From the NCBI GenBank assembly GCA_036936605.1, contig JAUPFV010000005.1:188850958-188914957 (forward strand): 64,000 nucleotides of DNA, written 5' to 3'. The DNA comes from Limnanthes douglasii subsp. nivea. Its lineage: Eukaryota > Streptophyta > Magnoliopsida > Brassicales > Limnanthaceae. Made by a program: the position numbers and the translations under genes. Every line of letters begins with the position of its first letter. The first letter of the stretch is position 1. The notes under the pieces are model-generated. The model made no database searches, was not told the DNA's origin, and was given only the letters and a program-made list of their open reading frames with translations. Below are positions 34,795 to 45,636 of this stretch, piece after piece.

Positions 34795-35753
34795 TTAGTA
34801 TCGAATAGAGAACGAGAAGTTTGTAAGTTTTTAAAAAATTAATATTTTGTGTGTGGAAAACCTTAAATGAGGTTGACCGATATTTTTGTACCCCGTGTTA
34901 TTCCAAAACTAATGGTCAAGTTGGAGTTAGTAACATAAAAACAATGGTATTAGCAAGTGTTATGGCTCTAAGTCATATAATTTATTTTTATTCATGCTAT
35001 GTAAATGATGATAAAATCTAGCATAGGTTCGAGCTGAACATTATAAGTGTCTTATGAAAAGTAAATTGGATTCAAAATTGAAGTTGAAAATTTTAAAAGA
35101 AGGATATTTGTTTTAAGAAAAACATTTGAATGGAGAAAAGAAAATAAAAACTAGAAAAATTAGCACCAAATTCGGATGAACCATTCAACTATATGGTAAA
35201 AGGACATTATCTAGCTTATAGAATTGTTGGTAGAGATGAAAATATATTAGGATATCATTGGAAAACATCTAAAATTGTATAAAAATTAGTGTAATCGGCC
35301 ATGTGTGCTATTTCTTCTAGCTTGTTCACATAGAATTTTTTAACCATGCACCACGGATATGACAGTTATTAATACAATTTTTTTTTGGCTTCAATAATTA
35401 AAATATATATTAGCTCGTTTGAAGAAGAAAAAATAATAATATTCAAGATAAAATAACAATATAAGATAATTAAAGTTTGAAGAGAGTAGCAAATTAAATA
35501 TTATATATGTATTAGATATTTTATAGGTGATTATTAACTAATAACGTTGAAAGAAAAGTATGGTTGGTAATTTAAGACCGTCATTATAAAGACGAGGTTA
35601 TGATTAACACGTTAAATATGATTTTTTTTAATGATGAAAATGTATGAAATTCTGTAAACAATGAAAAATTAATTATTGATAGCAAATATTGATATTAGCC
35701 AAACCCGTCATTAACAAGTATGACGAGGCAATACAAGAAAATGTAAACGTTCA

Positions 35754-35955
35754 ATCTATATGTCAATTAGCGAATATGGCTATAAATCAATCTTGTTATA
35801 TCAAAATATAATGTAACTACTCAAGAGACAATAAACATCCATAATATATATCAATATGCCTATAAACTAAGCGTATTATATGAAAATGTAATATGACCAC
35901 ACAAGGGGTTATATACGCCTAAGTTATATGTCAATAACGAAAGTAACAAACCAAA
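35754..35955. repeat. 80-86-bp imperfect tandem repeat in Tat element 4
   Basis: About 2.3 units, each with ATAT(G/A)TCAAT, GGCTATAAA/GCCTATAAA and a (T)GTTATAT or (G)TATTATAT block. It lies between integrase and the antisense coiled-coil ORF, the same slot as the arrays in elements 1, 2 and 5. Confidence 0.6.
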
Positions 35956-36184
35956 AACATTTGAAGTTTACTTAGGCATGTATAAAAAAATATTTGATAT
36001 AAATTTAAATAAACACAATAAAACATTAATTGGGTGTGACCCGGAAAATTGTTTTATTATCGAAGTTAAAGTTATCTGATAAAATATATATAAAGAAGTT
36101 TAGAGTTTAAAAAAAATATAAGAATAAATGATCCTAACTTGTTAGCTTGGGTATGCTATCGTTGACGTTCATGATATGATAATT

Positions 36185-36651
36185 AGTTTGGGGGTAAATT
36201 CTATTATTTTCTTTATCCAATTGATTTTATTTTTCTTCATCTCGAGGAGAATTAGTTATATTCTTCTTATTAACATTTTCACATTCTTGACATTCTTCAT
36301 TAGTTGATAAAAATTCTCAAGGGATTGTTCGAATTTCATCCTTAGTGAATAGCTTCATATGATTTATCCTATGTATTCCTAAGATAAGATATTTCTTTAA
36401 CTTAAGAAGACATTCTCAATTGTGTTTAAGACTGTTTTTTAAACTATTTTGATTACTTGATCAATTTGTTTTTGTTTCATAGTCGAAAAACCTTTAAAAT
36501 TTTCTATGAGATTATTAATCTCCATGTCTTTGTTGATGAGAGATTTATTGAGAGTATTTAGTGAAGCCTCATTCTTATTTTTATCATTTTTTAAACAATT
36601 ATTATCTTTTTCACAACTTCCTATTATTTGTTCAAAATGTCGAACTCCCAT
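36185..36651 (-). pseudogene. Antisense coiled-coil ORF remnant of Tat element 4
   Basis: 36651-36439 is open on the minus strand. It reads MGVRHFEQIIGSCEKDNNCL, then KNEASLNTLNKSLINKDMEI and NLIENFKGFSTMK, a Lys/Glu/Asn-rich helical repeat typical of coiled coils. Broken frames below it give an acidic tail (EECQECENVNKKNITNSPRD, about 36290-36230). Position and texture match the C-terminal part of the antisense ORFs in elements 1, 3 and 5. The N-terminal domain is not readable. Confidence 0.6.
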
Positions 36652-36964
36652 AGGAGAGAGTTAAATCCATCACTAAAGGATAAAAGAGGAATCACGTGAG
36701 AACTAGTTGTTTGGTATAAACAACTGACATATTTTTGCTAACGAGAAGAATACGACTGTAGTAAAATATAATATATGAAATTTATGATTAAGTAAAACAT
36801 AAAAAGATATATAATTAAGTATCATAATATAAATTAAATGATTATTTATAACTTAGTTTTAAAACAATTTTAGTTTGGAATTTCTGAATATTAAAGATGG
36901 TCTCAAGAGAAATTTACAAACAATTTGGACATGAAACTAAATATTTGAAGATGAGTTTATACAA

Positions 36965-36977
36965 TTTTTAGGGGAGT
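36965..36977 (+). promoter_or_regulatory. Polypurine tract of Tat element 4
   Basis: TTTTTAGGGGAGT directly precedes TGATGATGGG, the inferred LTR start. Confidence 0.55.
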
Positions 36978-37514
36978 TGATGATGGGTAAAGATGATGGT
37001 GTTGTAAGATTTTTTTTTCGTTCATTTTTATGTTATTTTGATGATGAGCTTATTTTTCGATAACATTTGAGTATTTAAATGCTTGGCTACTACAACAGTA
37101 TCTTGGAGGAGTAGGAGTTGCTTCTTTGGAAGTTTCAAGAATTTCAAAAAGTCAACATGTATGCTTTTGGTTGATTTAGAAGGATGATGTACTTTTTGAC
37201 ACATTATCGATGATCCTAGCCAATGACTCTTTGGCCGTCCTCATAGACGATGGTCATTAGGTTAATCTTCTCACTAGACTAAAATTGTAAAATAGTTACC
37301 ACATCATCATCAATAATGTTGACACTTACACTTTATTGTATTAAGACATATAAATAAATATATTAGGATGTTACGGTCTTGGATAATTATGACAATATTC
37401 AACACCATGTAAATAAATGTAAATTGTTACAACTTCTCATATAAAAATGAGATAATTCATCAATAAAACCACCTTACTTACTTTCTACCACTTTACTATG
37501 TTTTACACTTATCA
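36978..37514 (+). repeat. LTR flanked by PPT and PBS-like sequence
   Basis: TGATGATGGG...TTACACTTATCA, 537 bp. It has a CATATAAAAATGAG TATA-like site (about 37440) and an AATAAAA word (37462). A PPT lies just upstream and a PBS-like TGGCGACTCCACTAAG just downstream (37517), so it reads both as a 3' LTR and as a 5' LTR. No partner LTR is in the window. Confidence 0.6.
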
Positions 37515-37516
37515 TA

Positions 37517-37532
37517 TGGCGACTCCACTAAG
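37517..37532 (+). promoter_or_regulatory. PBS-like sequence after LTR
   Basis: TGGCGACTCCACTAAG, two bases after the LTR terminal CA. It matches the TGGCGACTCCACTGGGG-type primer site of Tat/Ogre elements and resembles the PBS of element 1 (10341). Confidence 0.6.
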
Positions 37533-37638
37533 AATTCGTGGTACTATAGATATATTATTGAAACCTCACATAAAGTATAATCAAACTCTCACCTATAACA
37601 TCATAGTAGGATTCAAAGATGACGTAACAAGAATAATT

Positions 37639-38340
37639 TGATATAGGAAAATATAACAAATGTACTGCCAAGCAGAAAATTCTATTAATAAGAGAAGATG
37701 TGTTACATTTTTGTTAATTTTTCTGCCTATTTATACTTGTAGCAGTTTTAAATCGTTTAAATAATAATTTATCCCTCTAACTATGCACGTATACTAACAT
37801 TTATGATACAGAGCCAAGTTTTACGCCAATAATTTATTCGTTATGCGCTTAGTGGATTTAGTTGACATTTAATGTCATTTCGAACCGCTTCCTTAGTCAT
37901 TGAGTTTGTTAACCGACCTTTGTTAGTTTTGCATGAATCGTCTGTTAGCTCTGCTCGATCTTTACCCTTATGCTCGGTTATGTATTTTGATCAACTTAAT
38001 TCTTGCTCGACAAAGGCTTTGTCTTTTATCTTTAGCATCCACTCTCATTTTCTATGCTCGGTGGTATCAACTATTGCTCGTCCTGCTCGGTTAATCGTCT
38101 ACCTTACCATGTTTTACTTCCTTGTTGTTGTTTCTGGATCTGTCCCTATTTAATGACCCTCGACTGCCTTGCTAATCCATTAATCCTCCTTGGTTAGGCC
38201 TCTGCGAGATGATGCCTTTCACTATCCTTATGCATAGCCTTAAACTATTTACAATATAGATTATTATGTTCGGTTATTGTGTGCGTCTTCCTGCTATTTC
38301 CATCTGCTCAAATATGACCTGATCTATTAGTTGATGTACA
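37639..38340 (-). repeat. 3' LTR of Tat element 5
   Basis: TGATATAGG...GATGTACA, 702 bp. Followed inward by the complement of a PPT (CCTCCTCATCAT, 38341-38352). The U3 part holds a cluster of GCTCG(G/A) words (37955-38095). It is homologous in part to 51086-51700, with substantial divergence. Confidence 0.7.
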
Positions 38341-38352
38341 CCTCCTCATCAT
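38341..38352 (-). promoter_or_regulatory. Polypurine tract of Tat element 5
   Basis: On the minus strand ATGATGAGGAGG directly precedes the LTR start TGTACATC. Confidence 0.6.
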
Positions 38353-39169
38353 AAAAAAGCAAACGAATAATAAAATCAGTCTATCATAGTATGTAAAAAC
38401 AATTCTTAAAATACAATTCAAATATTTGGAAAAGAATTTGAACGAGCATAACCTGTAAACGATGGAAATGTACCCAAAACTGATTAGTGAACTTCATTCC
38501 TTAAGAGAATGCCAAAAAGATGAGAATTAAAATGATTAGGCATAAATTTATGAATCAATTTTTTAAAATTATTAGAATTCTTATTTATAGACACGTTTAT
38601 CTTAATGATACGTATCAACCATCTATTGCGAAAGACATATAAAATTCCTATTTTACCTCTTAACTACCATGATCATTCTAGTATTATGCTATATTTTCCT
38701 TAACAATTTAACATATCTAAGTTATTTGTAGCTTCAATCAATATCATTTAGCGTTGGTCATTCATTAGTGAATTAGTTTCCGTCATTTATCTTGTTACGT
38801 TTCCCTATCCATTTGTCGAGACTATTTGTTGAGTCTTTTGTCAGTGTTTTTCTCAAGCTCTTATCAACATCTTGAACATAATTTTTGTCGGTGTTATAAC
38901 TTTTATGATGATAACTTTATCTAAAATTAATAAAGGCAGATGATTCTGTAGCAACATATTACCTTATCATAACTCCTCGTCATCTTTTAAAATATATTTC
39001 GTATGTTTTAATGACTAAAAACCAAATCAAAAGAAATAAAATTATTTGCACGTAAATTTACTCATTTGTCGAACCAATAAACTTATGACACTTTGACTCT
39101 AATAATTTTGATATTTAATATAAACCACCCATCTTGGATACAATCAAGGACCAATATTTTCCTCCGAAA
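38353..39169. other. AT-rich non-coding part with LTR-like texture
   Basis: No gene. 38470-38980 resembles a second, diverged LTR: it starts near TGTACCCAAAACTG, has CTTATTTATAGACACG, and ends before CTCCTCGTCATC, like the PPT complement at 38341. A second nested LTR is possible but not provable. Confidence 0.4.
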
Positions 39170-39366
39170 GGGGTAGCCGAGTTGGTGGAGTAAGTTGAGC
39201 TTGTGACCAAAGGTCATGTTCGATCCCTCAATAAACGCTTTCTTGGTTGAGCATGACACCTTGTGTGATTTGCCTTATGGCGTTGGTTTGCAGGCTATTG
39301 CGTCAGATCATGGGTTTACTTTGTGCGGACTCGTTAAGTAACGACTGCGGGTTCCCTCAGAAAAAA
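39170..39366 (+). mobile_element. tRNA-derived SINE
   Basis: A pol III promoter is visible: box A TAGCCGAGTTGG (39174-39185) and box B TGTTCGATCCC (39217-39227), 31 bp apart as in tRNA genes. The body is about 190 bp, ends GCGGGTTCCCTCAG and has an A-rich tail (AAAAAACAAA from 39360). The head looks like a tRNA but lacks a foldable full cloverleaf, and the tail has the GGTTCCC ending seen in many plant SINEs. It would be moved in trans by a LINE. GC content is well above its flanks. No clear target duplication. Confidence 0.8.
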
Positions 39367-39615
39367 CAAATCACTCATTTTTCTTTTATTTTAACCAAAT
39401 TTGAAATTTCACAACTTTTCTTTCTAGATTCTCTCCTAAACTTACACCTTGAAACCGATGAAATCTGCTTCTATTATATTCTCTAGTAAAATACCTTCTT
39501 TTTAATTAAACTAACTACATAATTCGACTTACTTAGATAAATAGATTTACTTGACAAATTTATTCATAGTTATATATCATTATACATCATTCGTCTACTA
39601 TTATTCATTCACCAG

Positions 39616-39960
39616 GTGATCATGTCAAAGGATAAAAAGTTAAATTATGACTTCAACCCATTGAATAACACAAACAATCCCGATAATACTAGTTCGTCAA
39701 GTTATAGTATATCGAGTATAAGTTTCTCAGACTGTAACAGTACAGATAAATCATCATCCTTTATAGAAATAGACGAAGAATTCCAAAACCATAAACCCCT
39801 AAAAAAATATTCTACGTCTTTAGATTATACTAATGAAACCAGAGACGATGAATTAGAAGGAATGATTAATATCAATATATTTTATTTCCCAATCACCAAT
39901 CTAATGATAGAAATACTAGTTATTTTGACCGATAGTTTACCAACTATCTTTTGTATATGA
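39616..39960 (+). CDS. Ser/Asp-rich ORF of unknown nature
   Basis: 114 codons. It is Ser/Asn/Asp-rich (NNPDNTSSSSYSISSISF, then SSSFIEIDEEF) with a hydrophobic C-terminal stretch. I recognise no family. It lies upstream of, and on the same strand as, the antisense ORF of element 5, so it may be a leader exon or an N-terminal part of that gene. Confidence 0.3.
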   Translation: MIMSKDKKLNYDFNPLNNTNNPDNTSSSSYSISSISFSDCNSTDKSSSFIEIDEEFQNHKPLKKYSTSLDYTNETRDDELEGMININIFYFPITNLMIEILVILTDSLPTIFCI

Positions 39961-40434
39961 TAAAGATAAATTAGAATAACAATAATTGATTTGGTATAAA
40001 TAAGGGATTGGTGTAAATGTGAAAGTATGTGTCAAAAGGTAGTTTCAAAAGGTCACGACTTTAGCACGGTTACCTTTATAAGTAACGTGTCACGTATTGG
40101 ACATACTAACTGGTTTTACCCTTCGTAATTGTATTTATTGCCAAAAAAGAAAAGCAGCTACATTTTAATAGCCCTCTCTAATTAATACTGTCGGTTCCTC
40201 TTTCCTAGTAAAACATTCAACTGTTTCTTCTTTACCTTTATAAGAGTAATAATTTTTTATTGTTTCCATTTATAGAGTGAGAAACAGTTCTACAAATTTC
40301 GAGATCTTTCAACTCAAAATTTATTTTATTCTATCTTGCTCATCGTTAATTTCTTATTTTCAACAATTTCTAGAGTTTGTATACTTATAACAAGGACTGC
40401 ATTAATTAAAGGAGGTTGTCTTAATCTATCTTAG

Positions 40435-43107
40435 TTGGAAGAAAAGAAAAGGAAAGCTAGAATCGCTGCCGGACTACCTGTTTCACCAGGTGGAGTAGTC
40501 GTGACTCATATTTCAGACCAAGGTAAATCTTTCTCATTTGATAAACAAAAATATCTTCTAAACCTAGCCCTCTTTCCCAATTGTTTATATCTACTGACCA
40601 ATATGTTCGGTCAAGTTAAACAACCTCAACAAAAGAATTTATCATTTGTAAACACCATTCAACCTTCATTTACATGGGATCAAATGTTGGGGAAAACACT
40701 CCTTGTAGAGCCAACAGACTTTATAAGACTAAAATTAAACCCCCTTCATTGGCAAGAAAATAGAAAAGCTAACTGAAACTTCTACTGATACCAGCAATCC
40801 CCCACAAGACATTATGATCGTGGGAGAAGGTATCATAACTGAACTTCCTTCAGGAGAGATTTTAGGAACAAATCATAGACTTTCATCAATTGAGCTCCCT
40901 CGTATTGAGGAAGAGAACCTTAGTACTCACCCTAGTGAACCAATGGAGCAAAGACCACAAGTGATGGATAGTAGTAAAGACACTCATTTACAAACTATGG
41001 GTCAAACTGGAGACATCCATAAAGTAGTACAAGAAAAAAAAGGTAAGATTACCCTGCCTAAATCTGAACCACTTCATGGGTGTCTCGTTGGGTGGGTCGG
41101 GCCCAATTTTACTAAAGTCAGTGTCAACTATCTACTAGCTTTACAGAGGATATCATACGTGTATTTTCATCCATGCGAACTAGATGAGATTCGTAAAAAA
41201 TTGTTATTTCCCGAATCAATCAAAGTAAGACTACTTCTTCATGAAGATACTCTGATGGACTGCACGGCCTGAGAGTTGGTGGTTTATACTGAGGAACTCA
41301 ATCGGGGTCTTTAGTTTCCCTTGGAACCGAAAAAAGTGAGGTATTTTCATTTGATAAAACTATACACTAAGCCCTAACACCTGATTTCCGCTACTAGCTA
41401 ATATCATAGCTTCCAGGTTATCAAAATTTTCGATGCATATGGAGTAACTAGTTGTTGTGGCATGTTTGTGTTAGAATGGTCATATCCCCTTTTATTATTT
41501 TAATATGGGCAATGACTATAAAGTATTTGATGACTTGCTAGAAGCGAATAAGCCTTTGAGGATTCAGTTCCTTATTATTATTTCTAATTGGGAAAACAGA
41601 AGAAAATCACATCTAAACGAAATGTGAGTATGCTCACGAGATACTCGAAAAGGTCAGGCAACTATTTTTAAATATTTCTTTCGTTTCTATATTTTGATGT
41701 TATTGTGTCTCACTTCAGATTTGTTTTGTAGTATTCTCAAATCTTTTTTCAAAAAATTTAAAAGATGGAAAATCAACTTTCATAAAGTTGAAGGGCCACT
41801 GAAAGATGGTCATCTGGATTTCATAACTTCTTTACTCCTGGAAACATGGTGAGAGCCCACCTATGGGGATTAAATCTGATACGTGCCCTTTCATGGAAAC
41901 AGTTTATCATTCCTCCCCGATCATCTGTAATTTTTAAAAGGACTGACGAGACTGGCGGAAAAATTTATCTACCAGTTACGAATAGGGCTCCCAGTCAATG
42001 TGACAAAAAAAAGAATAAAGACGGTTCATCTCAAGTCATTCCCGAACTAGGAGTATGGGGCCTCCGAACGAAATCGATGCAGTTCTGTTGGAAGCTGTCA
42101 TAACCACTATTGAAGAGACTAAGAAACCATCAGACACTCTAATTATTAAAAATAATAGGCTAAAAGAGGAATAAAGAGGGAAGTGACAAAAGAGAAGTGA
42201 AGAATAAGAAAACCGCTATTGGTTAGGAGATCATTCTCTGATCTGAATTCTTTAATCCATATAGAGGTTCCTTCTCAAAAAGAAGTGTCTATTAATCCTC
42301 ATTCCCTAGTACTTCATACTTACGACAGACCATCCTCTGAAGGTGATGACTAGTTGGATAACATAAGGAACTATAACGTTGAAAATTTTAAAATAGCTTT
42401 CCCTCAATCTACAAACCTCGCCAATGTTGTTACATATGATGAGGAGTCTTTCAAAGTGTCTAAGGAACATGATGAAATGGGGTTTGCGGTCTTAGGCTAC
42501 GTAAGGCCAATTGTTGACTTGTAGAGGCAGGTAAGATCTCAAGTCAAGGATTATGTATCCCTTTGAGATGTAAATCAAAGTTAAAGAACTCTATCGGGCC
42601 AGAGAAAAACAAAGTTGAAAATTTGGGTAAGGAAATGGAGACCTTTAATAAAGAGCTAGTTCAAGCCAAATCCGACCGTGATAAGCTGGAGTCTAACTAT
42701 ACTAATTTACAGTCATCCAATTCAAAGAAAATCGATTCCTTAAAAGATCAGTAGACTAAGGATAAAGATACCATTCAACATTTATCTGAAGAGAATAAAA
42801 AGTTGGAATATCTTCTTAAAAAGAAAGAAGCTGAAATCGCCTCTCTCAGAGAAAATAGTTTTTAAGACATAAATGATGTTGTGGATGTATATGCTGATAT
42901 AGTATTGGAGTCTATGAAATATAGGGATTAATCCATTAAGATGGATATGGTGATGTTGTTTTATAAGACATACCCCACCCAGTCTCTCGCGAAGTTATGC
43001 GGGTATGTGCCAGATGACCAGATCCATTACCATAGTCTGTTGATAGGTGACAAATATAACGTTTCTTCCAATGATGAGTATGAGACCGATGGCAAGGACA
43101 AAGAGGA
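40435..43107 (+). pseudogene. Antisense accessory ORF of Tat element 5
   Basis: Opposes the minus-strand gag-pol. Upstream is a promoter-like stretch (CCTTTATAAGAGTAATAA near 40232, then a T/C-rich leader). 40435-40776 encodes EEKKRKARIAAGLPVSPGG. 40814-41272 continues in another frame with IVGEGIITELPSGEI, acidic sequence, and LLFPESIKVRLLLHED. The last block lines up with GLPDNTVLCLI and GIPEDVIMRVP of the other antisense ORFs. Charged sequence follows, then a coiled coil (42563-42865: ENLGKEMETFNKELVQAKSD, then KKLEYLLKKKEAEIASLREN). The tail is YETDGKDKEDSD-stop at 43105-43107. About five stops or frameshifts. I infer a PF04195-like accessory protein. Confidence 0.72.
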
Positions 43108-43638
43108 TTCAGATTGAGAGCATCCAGAATAGAGGGAAGAAAAGAAATAAGATAATATAAAAAAGAAGAAAATCTAAGGGAATGAGCCCTAAGGTTAATA
43201 TGTTTTAATGTGTTATGTATGTTTGAATGGAAGTCCTTGATATATGCAAGGAATTTTGTTGTATTTGGATCGGATAACTTTATGTAATTTCTTGGCTAAG
43301 CCAAAGGCATTTTATAATCCAACATAGGAATTTTTTATTTGGTCCTTGGACCACCCGAAGTAGCTGATGTTATTTATATTTCTATTAGTTGCATGTTTCA
43401 ATATATTTTACTTCTATTAATATCCCACCTTAATTAAACATGTTTTATTTAATGATGAGGCTAAAAAGCACCCGTGGTCCCCCATGTTTACCACTTGTAT
43501 CAACTTGGTCCATTTCCTTCAATCATGCATAGAACACATCCTCATCCTTTTTTTTAATTTGCATTTTTAGTCCCCCCGCACATGTGAAGTTTGTGAGCTT
43601 GACACGTGGCATCAGTTTTTGTTGCAAGAATGGTCCTC

Positions 43639-43934
43639 CATTCGAAGGTAATCCATTTAAAGGCAATAAGTTTTAATACAACCAAACACTTTGAAGATAA
43701 TCCATTCAAAGTTAATAACTTTTAATCCAACCAAGCAATTCAAAGCTAATCAATTCAAAGGCAATAATTTTTAATCCAACCAATCCATTCGAAGGTAATC
43801 CATTCGAAGGCAATAACTTTTAATCCAACCAAGCCATTCGAGGGTAATCCATTTAAAGGCATCAAAATTTAACTAAGCCAAGCCATTCGATAGGATCCAT
43901 TTCAAGGCATCAAAATTTAATCCAACCAAGCATA
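43639..43934. repeat. 49-bp tandem repeat, 6 copies, in Tat element 5
   Basis: Units of ATTCGAAGGTAATCCATT then (C/T)(G/A)AAGGCA and TTTTAATCCAACCAAGCC, six in a row with 10-25% differences. Located between the antisense ORF and integrase, the Tat position. The unit is unrelated to those of elements 1, 2 and 4. Confidence 0.88.
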
Positions 43935-43979
43935 CAAAATATACTTCTAAAGTCAAAAGATAATAGATTGATTGCAATT

Positions 43980-44035
43980 CGAACACCTCATTAAAACTTG
44001 TATGCGCCACCACGGTAGTATGCCTTTTAATATTT
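43980..44035 (-). other. Conserved post-integrase motif, copy 3
   Basis: On the minus strand AAAGGCATACTACCGTGG, TGGCGCATACA and AGTTTTAATGAGGTGTTCG follow the integrase stop. The parts GGCATACT...TGGCG...GTTTTAATGAGGT agree with 22410-22470. Confidence 0.65.
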
Positions 44036-44074
44036 ACATTGAACTAAAACAAAGTAAATATTTAGAGGATAAAC

Positions 44075-45600
44075 TTAGTCTAAATACAATCTCAAATGCT
44101 CAATATTCCAAGGGTTCTTCAAAAATTTCCCTTATTTGTCTAAGAGCTTGTATGTTTTATGTTTGATATTTTCATAGACAATGTATGGTCCTTCCCAATT
44201 CGTAGCCAGTTTTAAGAACTGTTTTCTTTAGTATGTAAAAAACCTTTCCTTATAGCTTTATCTCCTACATGGAAGTTTCTTTTTCTAACTTTGGATGCGT
44301 ACCTGCGTCTCATAATACTTTCGTAGTGAATGGTTCTTAAGTAAGATTTTATTCTATTTTCCTCAATCAGATCCAACTGATCCCTTACTGCCATCTCGTT
44401 ATTATCTTCGTAATTATTTTGGATTCGGAAAGAAGGAAGAGTAACTTTTATGGGTTAAATTGTATCCATTCCATAAACTAAAGAGAATGGAGACTCTTGA
44501 GTAGCTGTATGAGGAGTAGTTCGGTAGGGCCATAGTACTTCGTGTAGATAATTTGGTCATTTCCGTACTGCTCCCTCCAAGTTATATTTCAAACCCATTA
44601 AAATCGTCAGGTTTGCTACCTCCACTTGTCCATTGACTTGAGGACGAAAATGAGAAGATAAACAATGATGAATTCCTCTTGATGTAAAACATACTTCCAT
44701 GTTCTTGTTGTCGAATTGATGACCATTGTCTGTAGTGATACGCATGGGAATGCCAAACCTAGAACATATATTAGAAAAAAATCAACTTTATCACTACTTT
44801 AGATGTTGTCCTGTATAATCGTGCAACTTTTACCCACTTAGAAAGTTAATTAATTTCCAAAAATGACAATGCAACCACCTCCAGAATCCATTGGAAGTGG
44901 TCCGACCAGATCAAGTCCCCATCTGTCAAATAGTACTACTTTAAATACAGACTTCATGAGGGTTGTTGGTACATGGATTGCATTTCTATTTCTTAAACAA
45001 AGGTCACATCTTCTCACCAAGTCTCTAGAATCTGACATAATAGAAGGCCATATAGTCCCCTACCAACAAGACTCTTCTAGTTAAAGCATTGTAGCCGTAA
45101 TATGCCGATCCTTCCCCATCATGTAGTTCTGATATGACACTTTGAGATTCGTTGGATCCGAGGCGACGCAACAAGGGCATGTTGAAAGAGTTTTTATAAA
45201 ACAAACCCTTGAAACCAAAAATCCATGAGACTTATATTTTAGCTTTTTAGCAGAAGCTTTGTCTTGAGGTAAAACTCCATTAGTGATAAACTCTTGGATT
45301 TCATTTTTTCAATCTTGAGAAGTCAAGGTAAATACATGCAAATTCTCTAATACGTCATCCTTTATATCAGAATTTGTGACTATGGAAAGACATTATTGTA
45401 CAAGGGTCCAAGGATACACTTCAGAGTAGGCTATATGGAATCTACAATTGAATTTTCGGATATTAGGACATGCTCGTACTTAACATGTTTAAAACTGGTT
45501 GAGATCTCTTTTAAAACCTTTAAATATTTTACCAAGTGATCTTTCCTGGTTTTAGTATAGAATATTCTCTAAAACACAATACTTGGTTGCCCGTACTTGA
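44075..45600 (-). pseudogene. Integrase of Tat element 5
   Basis: 45038-44850 holds the zinc-binding region and first catalytic block (RRCDLCLRNRNAIHV, then DRWGLDLVGPLPMDSGG). 44745-44557 gives ITTDNGHQFDNKNMEV (second Asp) and RPQVNGQVEVANL (Glu). 44394-44212 holds the linker to the C-terminal part (NFHVGDKAIRKGF). The frame would end LSIEHLRLYLD-stop near 44075. Stops and frameshifts in between; not functional. Confidence 0.83.
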
Positions 45601-45636
45601 AGTGCTCGAGTAGCTGTTTTATCGATCGGTAGAGTG

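Larger units (their letters stand above)
33880..35300 (+). pseudogene. Integrase of Tat element 4 (split by a MITE)
   Basis: The core reads FTKWEIDLVGHIPTET, then IPTVNYFTKWVKA (34130-34218), where the first catalytic Asp region has VNY for VDY. A 40-bp tandem duplication (34181-34260) shifts the frame. A 529-bp MITE follows. The frame resumes at about 34795 as LVSNRERE and continues with SKTNGQVGVSNIKTMV near the Glu site. The C-terminal part is degraded (about 35160-35280). Dead copy. Confidence 0.78.
30940..37514 (+). mobile_element. Tat element 4, decayed and interrupted
   Basis: Protease, RT, second RNase H and integrase fragments in order on the plus strand, then about 80-bp tandem repeats, an antisense coiled-coil ORF, a PPT and an LTR. 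It is interrupted by an unidentified insert (about 32535-33415) and a Harbinger-like MITE (34266-34794). Stops are frequent and CpG is nearly absent, which indicates great age. Confidence 0.78.

Noticed and set aside
39170..39250. Functional tRNA gene
   Set aside because: Box A and B are tRNA-like, but the acceptor and anticodon stems do not pair and a 190-bp body with an A tail follows; a SINE explains it better.
43639..43934. CRISPR-like array (49-bp unit, six copies)
   Set aside because: The repeats are contiguous and diverged with no unique spacers, and the context is a plant retrotransposon.
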